From: CAVRTM01 sp963696105
Lineage (GTDB): Bacteria; Actinomycetota; Actinomycetes; Actinomycetales; Dermatophilaceae
Assembly (NCBI GenBank): GCA_963696105.1
Contig: CAVOIP010000004.1
Coordinates: 372,001-436,000 of the forward strand
DNA: 64,000 nucleotides
Reading direction: 5' to 3'
In this document: positions 1 through 7,732 of the stretch, in pieces
Layout of the letters: the number at the start of each line of letters is the position of its first letter
How positions within the stretch are numbered: position 1 is the first letter of the stretch
Position numbers and translations under genes: made by a program
The notes under the pieces: model-generated
What the model was told of the DNA's origin: nothing
Seen by the model: the letters and a program-made list of their open reading frames with translations, nothing else
Database searches by the model: none

Positions 1-6
1 ATCGCG

Positions 7-999
7 ATGACCGACGTGGCAACCGCAGGTCCCGTCTCGGTGGGGCCGCACGACCTCGAGCGGCACCGGGTCGAGCTGACCGCCTACTGCTACCGCATGC
101 TCGGGTCCGCCTTCGAGGCCGAGGACGCAGTCCAGGACACCCTCGTGCGCGCGTGGCGGGGCCTCGACCGGTTCGAGGGGCGCTCGGCGGTGAGGTCCTG
201 GCTCTACCGCATCGCGACCAACGTCTGTTTCGACATGCTCAAGGGCAGGCAGCGCCGCGCCAGGCCGATGGACCTCGGCCCCGCCCGGTCGGCGGACCAC
301 CCGGTGGGGTCGACCCTGCCCGAGGACACCTGGGTCGAACCGATCCCCGACGGCAGCGTCCTGCCCACGGGGGTCGACCCGGCCGACGTGGCGGTCGCCC
401 GGGACTCGGTGCGGCTGGCGTTCGTGGCCACCCTGCAGCACCTGCCCCCGCGACAGCGGGCCGTCCTGATCCTGCGCGAGGTGCTGAGCTGGCGCGCCAG
501 CGAGGTGGCCGAGCTGCTCGACACGACGGTCGCGTCGGTCAACAGCGCCCTGCAGCGGGCCCGGGCGACGCTCGCCGCCACCGAGCTGGCACAGAGTGAG
601 GAGACCCTGGACGACCAGCAGCAGGTGCTGCTCGAGCGCTACGTCGATGCGTTCGAGCGCTACGACATGGACGCGCTCACCGCCCTGCTGCACGAGGACG
701 CGACCCAGTCCATGCCGCCGTTCGCCATGTGGCTGCGCGGGCGCGAGGACATCCTGCGGTTCTGGCAGGGTCAGGGAGCCGCCTGCCGGGGGTCACGGCT
801 GGTTCCCACCGCCGCGAACGGCTCGCCCGCTTTCGCCCAGTACAAACCAAGCGGGCCGGGTGGCGCGCACCAACCATGGGCGCTGCAGGTCGTGCGGATC
901 TCCGGCGACCGCATCGCCGAGCTCACGTTCTTCCTGTCCACGGACGCGCTCTTCCCCCTCTTCGGGCTCCCGCACCAGCCCGAGGTCCGCACCACCTAG
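7..999 (+). CDS. ECF-type RNA polymerase sigma factor with SnoaL-like C-terminal domain
   Basis: A 330-residue sigma-70 family factor of the SigG/SigJ-like ECF class. Region 2 is at about residues 25-85 (motif DAVQDTLVRAWRGLDRF, then the conserved SWLYRIATNVCFD). Region 4 is at about 135-190, with LPPRQRAVLILREVLSW followed by the helix-turn-helix AEVAELLDTTVASVNSALQRAR-like stretch. Residues from about 205 on resemble a SnoaL/NTF2-like fold (ERYVDAFERYDMDALTALL), which in these ECF groups replaces a separate anti-sigma factor and modulates promoter opening. The start is 7 bases from the window edge and the frame is open to the edge, so an upstream start cannot be excluded. No anti-sigma gene is visible downstream. 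Target promoters are unknown. Confidence 0.9.
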   Translation: MTDVATAGPVSVGPHDLERHRVELTAYCYRMLGSAFEAEDAVQDTLVRAWRGLDRFEGRSAVRSWLYRIATNVCFDMLKGRQRRARPMDLGPARSADHPVGSTLPEDTWVEPIPDGSVLPTGVDPADVAVARDSVRLAFVATLQHLPPRQRAVLILREVLSWRASEVAELLDTTVASVNSALQRARATLAATELAQSEETLDDQQQVLLERYVDAFERYDMDALTALLHEDATQSMPPFAMWLRGREDILRFWQGQGAACRGSRLVPTAANGSPAFAQYKPSGPGGAHQPWALQVVRISGDRIAELTFFLSTDALFPLFGLPHQPEVRTT

Positions 1000-1053
1000 G
1001 CTCGGGGCGGCCCGGGCCGACATGGCGACCCGGCCGCCTCGCGAAGGAGCGTC

Positions 1054-1812
1054 GTGGCCGGAGGAGCAGCTGAGCCCGGGCGGCCGGTGACAGCGCGTGC
1101 GCTGGACCTGCTCGGAGCCTTCGACACCGCACACCGGCGGATGACGCTGACGCAGCTCGCCGCCCGTGCCGGGCTGCCGATCGCCACCGCACACCGGTTG
1201 GTCGCCGAGCTCGTGGGATGGGGTGCGCTCGCGCGTCGCGACGACGGCGCCTACGAGGTCGGGCACCGGCTGTGGACCCTCGGGCTGCTCGCCCCCGTGC
1301 AGGGCGAGCTGCGGGAGGTGGCCGCCCCGTTCCTGCAGGACCTCTACGCCGCGACCGGCGACACGGTGCACCTGGCGGTCCGGGAGGGGAACCGCGCGCT
1401 CTACGTGGAGCGGCTCTCGGGCAAGGCGTCCGTGCCGGTGGTCAGCCAGGTCGGCGGCCGGCTGCCGTTGCACACCACCGGTGTGGGCAAGGTGCTCCTC
1501 GCCCATGCCCCGCCCGACGTGCTCCGGCAGGTGCTGGTCTCCCTGACCCGCGAGACGCGCCACTCCGTCGTCCAGCCGGGGCGGGTGGTCCGGGAGCTCG
1601 GCGAGGTCCGCCGTCGTGGCTACGCCCGCACCGTGGAGGAGATGACTCTGGGCGCGTGCTCGGTGGCCGTGCCGGTCCGCGACGTCGACGGGACGGTCGC
1701 GGCCGCGGTGGGCGTGGTGGTCCCGAGCATCCGGCGTGATGTCGTCCGGCTGGTGCCCGCACTCCAGGTCGCCGCGCTCGGCATCACCCGGCACCTGCGG
1801 CAGTTCCACTGA
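1054..1812 (+). CDS. IclR-family transcriptional regulator (candidate regulator of pobA)
   Basis: A 252-residue IclR-type regulator. The N-terminal winged helix-turn-helix lies at about residues 15-75 (LTQLAARAGLPIATAHRLV), followed by the IclR effector-binding domain at about 85-250 with the conserved GGRLPLHTTGVGKVLLAH stretch. The GTG start at 1054 is supported by GAAGGAG about 6 bases upstream. It lies 49 bp upstream of pobA on the same strand, so it probably regulates 4-hydroxybenzoate hydroxylase; PobR proteins of this family bind 4-hydroxybenzoate. That role is inferred from position only. A perfect palindrome overlaps its stop codon (see the regulatory entry). Confidence 0.88.
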   Translation: MAGGAAEPGRPVTARALDLLGAFDTAHRRMTLTQLAARAGLPIATAHRLVAELVGWGALARRDDGAYEVGHRLWTLGLLAPVQGELREVAAPFLQDLYAATGDTVHLAVREGNRALYVERLSGKASVPVVSQVGGRLPLHTTGVGKVLLAHAPPDVLRQVLVSLTRETRHSVVQPGRVVRELGEVRRRGYARTVEEMTLGACSVAVPVRDVDGTVAAAVGVVVPSIRRDVVRLVPALQVAALGITRHLRQFH

Positions 1813-1818
1813 GTGGAA
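1804..1818. promoter_or_regulatory. 15-bp perfect palindrome upstream of pobA, candidate IclR-type operator
   Basis: TTCCACT-G-AGTGGAA is a perfect palindrome with 7-base arms. It overlaps the TGA of the IclR gene and ends 43 bp before the pobA ATG. IclR-family operators are often palindromes of this size containing TGGAA/TTCCA half-sites, so this is a plausible binding site for the upstream regulator. The assignment is inference. Confidence 0.45.
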
Positions 1819-1861
1819 GCCGGTCCTCGCGTCGGGAGCCGGCAGGCGGTTGGCTCGGGCC

Positions 1862-3028
1862 ATGCGCACCCAGGTCGGCATCATCGGAGCGGGGCCCGCG
1901 GGGCTGCTGCTCGCCCAGCTGCTCGCCGTTCGCGGGATCGAGTCGGTGGTCCTCGAGAACCGTTCGCGGAGCTACGTGCAGGCCCGCATCCGCGCCGGGA
2001 TCCTCGAGCAGGGCACGGTCGACCTGCTCACCGAGGCCGGCGTGGGGCAGCGGCTCCACCGGGAGGGCCTGCGCCATGACGGCATCTACCTGCAGCACCC
2101 CGGGCACCGCGAGCACCTCGACTTTCCGGGCCTGTGCGGCCGGTCGGTCTGGGCGTACGGGCAGACCGAGGTGGTGAAGGACCTCATCGACGCCCGCCTC
2201 GCCTCGGGGCAGCCGGTCGAGTTCGAGATCGGCGACACGACGCTGCACGACCTCGACACCGAACGGCCGCGGGTCACCTACACCGACAGTGCCGGCTCGC
2301 CGCAGGTGCTCGAGTGCGACGTGGTCGCCGGCTGTGACGGCTTCCACGGCCCGAGCCGCCACATGCTGCCCGCGGGCCTGCAGCAGACCTGGGCCAGGGA
2401 CTACCCGTTCGCCTGGCTGGGGATCCTCGCGGACGTCGCTCCCTCCACCGACGAGCTCATCTACGCCTGGCACCCGGAGGGTTTCGCCATGCACAGCATG
2501 CGCTCGCCCCGCGTGAGCCGGCTCTATCTGCAGGTCGACCCGCACGAGCGCATCGAGAGCTGGTCCGATGACCGGATCTGGTCCGAGCTGTCGCACCGCC
2601 TGGCCTTCGAGGACTGGCAGCTGCAGACCGGGCCGATCACCGACCGGTCGATCACGGCGATGCGCAGCGTCGTGAGCGCACCGATGCGCCACGGGCGGCT
2701 GTTCCTGGCCGGGGACGCCGCGCACATCGTGCCGCCGACCGGGGCCAAGGGCCTCAACCTCGCCGTCGCCGACGTCGCCGTCCTGTGCGAGGCGCTGACC
2801 GCCCTGCTGCTCCACGGCCGCAGCGAGCTGGCCGACGCCTACTCCGACACGGCCTTGCGACGGGTGTGGCGCGCCACCCACTTCTCGTGGTGGATGACCT
2901 CGATGCTGCATCCCACGGGCGACCCGTTCGAGGCCCAGCTCCAGCTGTCGCAGCTGCGCTACGTGACCTCCTCGTCGTGCGCCGCCCAGAGCCTCGCGGA
3001 GAACTACACCGGCATGCCCCTGCACTGA
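1862..3028 (+). CDS. pobA: 4-hydroxybenzoate 3-monooxygenase
   Basis: FAD-dependent p-hydroxybenzoate hydroxylase that converts 4-hydroxybenzoate plus NADPH and O2 to protocatechuate, feeding the pca operon on the opposite strand. It shows the N-terminal dinucleotide-binding GAGPAGLLLAQLLA at residues 9-22, the VVAGCDGFHGPSR 'DG' motif near 155-170, and the C-terminal FAD motif LAGDAAHIVPPTGAKGLNLA near 280-300. The ATG at 1862 gives 388 residues, close to the usual 394, and begins right before the flavin fold; the longer open frame upstream is unrelated sequence. It is convergent with pcaR, only 23 bp apart. Confidence 0.96.
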   Translation: MRTQVGIIGAGPAGLLLAQLLAVRGIESVVLENRSRSYVQARIRAGILEQGTVDLLTEAGVGQRLHREGLRHDGIYLQHPGHREHLDFPGLCGRSVWAYGQTEVVKDLIDARLASGQPVEFEIGDTTLHDLDTERPRVTYTDSAGSPQVLECDVVAGCDGFHGPSRHMLPAGLQQTWARDYPFAWLGILADVAPSTDELIYAWHPEGFAMHSMRSPRVSRLYLQVDPHERIESWSDDRIWSELSHRLAFEDWQLQTGPITDRSITAMRSVVSAPMRHGRLFLAGDAAHIVPPTGAKGLNLAVADVAVLCEALTALLLHGRSELADAYSDTALRRVWRATHFSWWMTSMLHPTGDPFEAQLQLSQLRYVTSSSCAAQSLAENYTGMPLH

Positions 3029-3051
3029 CCCCGCAGGTGCCGGGCGCCCGG

Positions 3052-3843
3052 TCAGGAGCGGACGCGCAGGTCCGCCTCGATCGACGTCGCGGTCTCGCGC
3101 AGGGCCGGCAGCAGGTCACGGACCACGTCCTGCGTGCTGCCGCGGCTGACGTGAGTGGAGACGTTCATGGCGGCGACGACCTGGCCACGCGGGTCGTGCA
3201 GCGGCACGGCGAGGGAGCGCAGGCCGAGCTCGAGCTCCTGGTCGACCACGGCGTAGCCGTCGTGCCTCACCTGGGCCAGGACCGCCCGGAGCGTGTCCCG
3301 GTCGGTCACGGTCAGCGGGGTGGTCGGCTGCAGGTCGGCGCTCTCCAGGTAGGCCTCCAGCCACGAGGTGGGGGCGTGCGCCAGCAGGACGCGGCCCATC
3401 GACGTGGCGTGGGCGGGGAACCGCGTGCCGACCGAGATCCCGACGGTCATGATCCGCTTGGCCGCCACCCGGGCCACGTAGACGACGTTGGTGTCGTCCA
3501 GCACCGAGATGGAGGTCGACTCGTGCAGCCGGGCGGTCAGCTCCTCCATGTGGGGATGGGCGACCTCGGGCAGCGAGAGCCCGGACAGGTAGGCATAGCC
3601 GAGCTCGAGGACCGCGGGCCGCAGGGAGAAGTACCGGCCGTCGCTGCGGACGTAGCCCAGCTCGGCGAGGGTGTGCAGGAACCGCCGGGCGGCGGCACGG
3701 GTGAGCCCGGTCTTGCGGGCGACGTCGGACAGGGTGAGCGCCCGGTCGTCGGCGTCGAAGGCCTTGATGACGGCCAGGCCGCGTTCGAGCGACTGGACGA
3801 AGTCCGGGCTGCGTGGGGCGGCGTCCCCGGGCGCCTCAGTCAT
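3052..3843 (-). CDS. pcaR: IclR-family regulator PcaR of the beta-ketoadipate pathway
   Basis: A 263-residue IclR regulator at the end of the pca operon. The N-terminal HTH at about residues 15-70 contains VQSLERGLAVIKAFDADDRALTLSDVA and TGLTRAAARRFLHTL, typical of the PcaR/PobR subgroup. The effector domain follows (RFPAHATSMGRVLLAH, then LDQELELGLRSLAVP-like DQELELGLRSLAVPL). The ATG at 3843 overlaps the last 8 bases of pcaC, consistent with translational coupling. Family members sense beta-ketoadipate or protocatechuate and control pcaIJ and related genes. Here it probably acts at the palindromes upstream of pcaI. Confidence 0.92.
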   Translation of the reverse strand: MTEAPGDAAPRSPDFVQSLERGLAVIKAFDADDRALTLSDVARKTGLTRAAARRFLHTLAELGYVRSDGRYFSLRPAVLELGYAYLSGLSLPEVAHPHMEELTARLHESTSISVLDDTNVVYVARVAAKRIMTVGISVGTRFPAHATSMGRVLLAHAPTSWLEAYLESADLQPTTPLTVTDRDTLRAVLAQVRHDGYAVVDQELELGLRSLAVPLHDPRGQVVAAMNVSTHVSRGSTQDVVRDLLPALRETATSIEADLRVRS

Positions 3844-4270
3844 CGGCTCTGCTCTCCTCGTCGATGGCCGCGAAGCTCTCCTCGTCGATGGCCGCGAACA
3901 CCTCCTGCGCGGCCGCGTAGGCCGCGTTCGCGGCGGGGACGCCAGCGTAGATGGCGGTGTGCAGGAACACCTCACCGATCTCCTCGCGTGTCAGGCCGTT
4001 GGTGAGCGCCGCCCTCACGTGCAGCCGCAGCTCCGCCTCGTGCCCGAGGGCCAGCAGCGCGGTCAGCGTGAGCATCGAGCGGGTACGCCGGTCGAGCCCC
4101 TCGCGCGACCAGACGTCACCCCAGGCGGTGCGGGTGATGAAGTCCTGGAACGGCCCGGTGAACGCGGTCTGGCGGGCGACCGCCGCATCGACGTGGGCGG
4201 CGCCGAGGACCTCGCGGCGGACCTGCATCCCCTGCCGGCGCCGCGCCTCGTCGCTCAGGCCCCCGCTCAC
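3836..4270 (-). CDS. pcaC: 4-carboxymuconolactone decarboxylase
   Basis: A 144-residue CMD-family (AhpD-like fold) enzyme that decarboxylates 4-carboxymuconolactone to beta-ketoadipate enol-lactone. Conserved features are the N-terminal RRREVLGAAHVDAA-like stretch, WGDVWSREGLDRRTRSMLTLTALLALG at about 50-75, and HVRAALTNGLTREEIGEVFLHTAIYAGVPAANAA at about 85-118. The gene is free-standing, not fused to pcaD as in PcaL. The C-terminus carries an exact duplication of eight residues (FAAIDEES twice) from a 24-bp tandem repeat. The start overlaps the pcaD stop (ATGA). Confidence 0.95.
   Translation of the reverse strand: MSGGLSDEARRRQGMQVRREVLGAAHVDAAVARQTAFTGPFQDFITRTAWGDVWSREGLDRRTRSMLTLTALLALGHEAELRLHVRAALTNGLTREEIGEVFLHTAIYAGVPAANAAYAAAQEVFAAIDEESFAAIDEESRADD
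3851..3898. repeat. 24-bp perfect tandem duplication in the pcaC C-terminus
   Basis: Two identical 24-bp units, 3851-3874 and 3875-3898, sit directly next to each other in the last codons of pcaC. They add eight residues (FAAIDEES) in frame. Two perfect copies suggest a recent replication-slippage event. It leaves the conserved fold untouched and does not disturb the overlap with pcaR. Confidence 0.95.
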
Positions 4271-5055
4271 CGCCGCACCCCGTCCGGGGCCGCGACGTGC
4301 TCGAGGAGCAGGGCCGTCACCGGGCGCGGCTGCTCCACCGAGGCCAGGTGGGCGGCCGGGCTGAGCGTCACGAGCACCGCCCCCGGGACCGCCTTCGCGA
4401 TCACGTCGGAATGCTCCTGTGGCGGGGTGGGCAGGTCCTGTGCGCCGCCGATCACCAGTGTCGGGGCGGTGATCCGGCCCAGCTGCTCGCGCTGGTCCAT
4501 GGCCGCGATGGCCTCACAGCAGGTGGCGTAGCCCTCGGGGTCGACATCGTCCAGCGTGGCGGTGAACGAGGCGACGACGTCCGGGTGCCGCGCCGCGAAG
4601 TCGGGCGTGAACCAGCGCGCGACCACCGACTCCGAGATCGCGGAACAGGAGCCGGCCGCCCGCACCGCGGCGGCCCGCTCGTGCCACATCGACGCCGGCG
4701 GCAGGTAGGCGCTGGTGCACAGCAGGGCCAGCCGGTCCACCCGGTCGGGCGCGTGCACCGCGAGCCACATGCCGACCATGCCGCCGAGGGAGAGACCCGC
4801 GTAGGAGAACCGTTGCAGCTCGAGGCGGTCGGCCAGCTCGAGCACGGACCGGCCGAGGTCCGCCAGCGTCATCCCGGCCCTGGGAGCCGGCGACATGCCG
4901 TGCCCCGGGTGGTCGTAGCGCACCACCCGCAGCCGGTCGGCCAATGCCTCGTGCTGGGGGTCCCACATGGCGCGGGTCGCGCCCAGGGAGCTGCCGAGGA
5001 CCAGCGCCGGGGCGGCCTCGTCCCCTCGTACGTCGTGCGCGAGCTCGATGGTCAT
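4267..5055 (-). CDS. pcaD: 3-oxoadipate enol-lactonase
   Basis: A 262-residue alpha/beta hydrolase that hydrolyses beta-ketoadipate enol-lactone to beta-ketoadipate. It begins MTIELAHDVRGDEAAPALVL. It shows the oxyanion GSSLGATRAMWD, the nucleophile elbow YAGLSLGGMVGMWLA (serine in GLSLGG), the acid region TLVIGGAQDLPTPPQEH and the catalytic histidine near the C-terminus (LSPAAHLASVEQP). The ATG at 5055 was chosen because the family N-terminus begins there; the frame stays open upstream within pcaB. Stop and start overlap pcaC by four bases. Confidence 0.95.
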   Translation of the reverse strand: MTIELAHDVRGDEAAPALVLGSSLGATRAMWDPQHEALADRLRVVRYDHPGHGMSPAPRAGMTLADLGRSVLELADRLELQRFSYAGLSLGGMVGMWLAVHAPDRVDRLALLCTSAYLPPASMWHERAAAVRAAGSCSAISESVVARWFTPDFAARHPDVVASFTATLDDVDPEGYATCCEAIAAMDQREQLGRITAPTLVIGGAQDLPTPPQEHSDVIAKAVPGAVLVTLSPAAHLASVEQPRPVTALLLEHVAAPDGVRR

Positions 5056-6446
5056 CGGTCCTCCGGTGGGTTCCTGCGGGAGAGGGTCAGGGCGACCAGG
5101 CCGGCGGCGGCCCGGGCGTGGGGGCCCGGGTCGAAGCAGGCCTCGAGTGCGGGGGCGTCCAGGTGCGCGGTCACGCGGTCGTCGCCCCGGAGGACCTCCC
5201 GGAACGGCGTGCCGGTCTGCTCCGCGACGCGCGCGGCGGCCGCGACGACGTCCTGGGCACCGGATCGGCCCAGTGCCCCGCTCAGCGCGCGCGACACGGA
5301 CTCGGCGAACATCACCGACCCGGTGCCGGCGACCCGGTCGGCCATCGCCTGCTCGCGCACCTCCAGCCCCTCGAGCACGTCGGCGGTCAGGGCGGCCGCC
5401 CCACCCGCCAGGTGCAGCAGCTCGCGCAGCGGCGACCACTCGGCGTGCCAGGCGCCGGTCGCCCGCTGGCCCTCGTGCACCGCCGCCGACAGCACCGTCG
5501 CGACGAGCCCGGGGGCGCGCACCGCGGCCGACCGGATGAGCACCGACCCCACGGGATTTCGCTTGTGCGGCATGGCCGAGGACTCGCCGCGTCCGGGCGC
5601 CGCACCCTCACGCACCTCGGCGATCTCGTTCTGGGACAACGTCACCACGTCGGTGGCGATCTTCGCGCACGCGGTCACGGCCTGCCCCAGCGCCGCCGCC
5701 AGCTCGACGACCCGGCTGCGGTCGGTGTGCCAGGGGGTGGCGGCTCGCAGCCCGGTCGCGGCCGCGAAGGCCTCCAGCAGCTCGGACAGCTGCGGGCTCC
5801 AGGCCACGCCGGTCCCGACCGGGCCGCCGAGCTGGACCGCGAGCCGCGACCGGCTTCCGCGCAGCCGCGCCGCGGCCGCGTCGATGCCGGTGAGCCACCC
5901 GGTCACCGTGAGCCCGAACGTCGTGGGGGCCGCGAGCTGGCCCAGGGTGCGGCCGGCCATCAGCGTTGACGCGTGCCGGGTCGCCAGGTGCACCAGGGTC
6001 GAGGCGCTGCGGTCCAGCAGGCGCAGGGTCCGCGAGACCGCCGCGTCGGCCACCAGCATCACGGCGGTGTCGAGGATGTCCTGGCTGGTCGCGCCGCGGT
6101 GCACCCAGCGCGCGGCGTCCTCGTCCTGCGCCGCGACGTCCCGGGTCAGCCAGGCCGCCAGCGGCACCACCGGGTTGCCCGACGCGGCTGCTGCGGCGCC
6201 CAGCTCGTCGGCGTCGTAGTCGCGGGAGCCGGCGACCCGGCCGATCACCTCCGCGGCGGGGGCCGGGGCCAGGCCCACCGAGGCCGAGGCCGCGGCCAGG
6301 GCGGCCTCGGTGTGCAGCAGAGCGGTCACCAGGGACCGGTCGCCGACCACCTCGTCGACCGACGGGTCGCCGGGCAGTGAGCCCAGCAGCCCGCCGTACG
6401 GGGTGGAGGAGGCCGGCCGCTCAGAGCGCGAAGAAGACGGTCTCAT
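5052..6446 (-). CDS. pcaB: 3-carboxy-cis,cis-muconate cycloisomerase
   Basis: A 464-residue fumarase/aspartase-superfamily enzyme that lactonises beta-carboxymuconate to 4-carboxymuconolactone. It has the family signature GESSAMPHKRNPVGSVL (superfamily GSSxMPxKxNP) near residue 285, and HRGATSQDILDTAVML near 125 carrying the TSQD segment. The ATG at 6446 gives the expected N-terminus before GDRSLVTALLHTEAALAAA. This start overlaps the pcaG 3' end by 26 bp, tight but plausible in a coupled operon. The stop overlaps pcaD (ATGA). Confidence 0.93.
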   Translation of the reverse strand: MRPSSSRSERPASSTPYGGLLGSLPGDPSVDEVVGDRSLVTALLHTEAALAAASASVGLAPAPAAEVIGRVAGSRDYDADELGAAAAASGNPVVPLAAWLTRDVAAQDEDAARWVHRGATSQDILDTAVMLVADAAVSRTLRLLDRSASTLVHLATRHASTLMAGRTLGQLAAPTTFGLTVTGWLTGIDAAAARLRGSRSRLAVQLGGPVGTGVAWSPQLSELLEAFAAATGLRAATPWHTDRSRVVELAAALGQAVTACAKIATDVVTLSQNEIAEVREGAAPGRGESSAMPHKRNPVGSVLIRSAAVRAPGLVATVLSAAVHEGQRATGAWHAEWSPLRELLHLAGGAAALTADVLEGLEVREQAMADRVAGTGSVMFAESVSRALSGALGRSGAQDVVAAAARVAEQTGTPFREVLRGDDRVTAHLDAPALEACFDPGPHARAAAGLVALTLSRRNPPEDR

Positions 6447-7006
6447 GCGCGCCCTGGAGGTGGATGTCGAAGCGGAGCGTGGAGCCGTCGCCCTCGGGCA
6501 CCGCCACGAGCGTGTGCCGGCGCGCGGGGTCGACGCCGGACAGCACGCGGGTCTGCCGCGTTGGCCTCCTGCTCGTCGGGGAAGTACAGCCGGGTCACGG
6601 TGCGGTCGAGCATGCCCCGGGCGAACACCGAGACGTCCAGGTGCGGCGCCTGCCGGCGGCCGTCGCCGTACGGCAGCCGCCCCGGCTTGACCGTCACGAT
6701 CTCGTAGCAGCCGCCGTCGTCGGTGCTGGCGCGGGCGAAGCCGGTGAACCCGCGCTCCGCCCACTGCGCGGAGGCGCCGCGCGGGTCGTCGGAGTGGTCG
6801 AACCGTCCGTCGGGGTCGGCCTGCCAGGTCTCGATCATGCCGTCGGGGACGACCGCGCCGGTGCCGTCGTACAGCGTGCCGACGATGCGCACGGCACCCG
6901 GTGTGCCCGCGGGCACCACCAGGTGGCCGCCCGCCCAGGTCAGCCCGATGTGGAGGTAGGGCCCGACCGTCTGGGACGGGGTGACTCCCAACGGCTCAGA
7001 GGTCAT
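6421..7006 (-). CDS. pcaG: protocatechuate 3,4-dioxygenase alpha subunit, one frameshift in this sequence
   Basis: Alpha subunit of the ring-cleaving dioxygenase with PcaH. The N-terminus (MTSEPLGVTPSQTVGPYLHIGL) and core (GAVVPDGMIETWQADPDGRF; VSVFARGMLDRTVTRLYFPDE) are canonical. After ...EANAADP the frame breaks. Removing one base at 6547 (a C in the coding strand between codons CCG and GTG) restores VLSGVDPARRHTLVAVPEG and the expected end HETVFFAL at 6421. Without correction the frame runs into non-homologous sequence. The lesion has the same codon-boundary form as those in narHJI, fur and katA, so I treat it as a probable sequence or assembly artefact. It overlaps the pcaH 3' end by 11 bp. 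Confidence 0.88.
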
Positions 7007-7721
7007 CGTCGTCCTCCTCCTCGAAGACGCTGGCCTGCGGGCCGCGCAGCACGATGTCGAAGTCGAAGGCGAGGGCCCACTCGGCGCGGGTCGCGGACAG
7101 GTCGAAGCGGGCGATCATCCGTTCGCGGGCCCGGGGGTCGCGCACCGAGTTGAAGATCGGGTCCTGCCCGAACAGCGGGTCGTCCGGGAAGTACATCTGG
7201 GTGACCAGGCGCTGGGTGAAGGCGCGCCCGAACAGCGAGAAGTGGATGTGGGCCGGGCGCCACGCGTTGTCGTGGTTCTTCCACGGGTAGGCGCCCGGCT
7301 TGACGGTCACGAACTCGTAGCGACCCTGCGCGTCGGTCATCGCGCGGCCGACCCCGGTGAACCCGGGGTCCAGTGGCGCCGGCCAGTTGTCGCCGGTGTG
7401 CCGGTAGCGGCCACTGGCGTTGGCCTGCCAGATCTCGACCAGGGTGTGCGGCAGTGGCGTCCCGGCCGTGTCGAGGACCCGGCCCTTGACGATGATCCGC
7501 TGCCCGAGCGGCTCGACGTCGTGCTGCGCGGTCAGGTCGTGGTCGGTCGGCCCGACGAGGTCTTCCCCGAGCAGCGGCCCGGTGACCTCGGTCAGCCGCT
7601 GTGGCAGCACCTGCAGCGGCTGCGTGGGGTGTCGCAGCGCGGTGCTGCGGTAGCCGGGAAAGTCCATCGGTGGGTGGACGTCGGTGACCAGCGGGTAGCG
7701 GGGCAGGATCAGCTCGCTCAT
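6996..7721 (-). CDS. pcaH: protocatechuate 3,4-dioxygenase beta subunit
   Basis: A 241-residue catalytic subunit of the intradiol dioxygenase that cleaves protocatechuate to 3-carboxy-cis,cis-muconate. All four non-haem Fe(III) ligands of the family are recognisable: Tyr106 (GRYRH), Tyr145 (PGAYPWKN), and His158 and His160 (RPAHIHF). The C-terminus is acidic (EEEDDDDL). It starts 11 bp after pcaF. With PcaG it forms the (alpha-beta)n complex in the cytoplasm. Confidence 0.97.
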   Translation of the reverse strand: MSELILPRYPLVTDVHPPMDFPGYRSTALRHPTQPLQVLPQRLTEVTGPLLGEDLVGPTDHDLTAQHDVEPLGQRIIVKGRVLDTAGTPLPHTLVEIWQANASGRYRHTGDNWPAPLDPGFTGVGRAMTDAQGRYEFVTVKPGAYPWKNHDNAWRPAHIHFSLFGRAFTQRLVTQMYFPDDPLFGQDPIFNSVRDPRARERMIARFDLSATRAEWALAFDFDIVLRGPQASVFEEEDDDDL

Positions 7722-7732
7722 GGGTGGCCCTC

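Noticed and set aside
1784..3025. A 413-residue open frame opposite pobA
   Set aside because: Antisense shadow of pobA; no start context and no homology.
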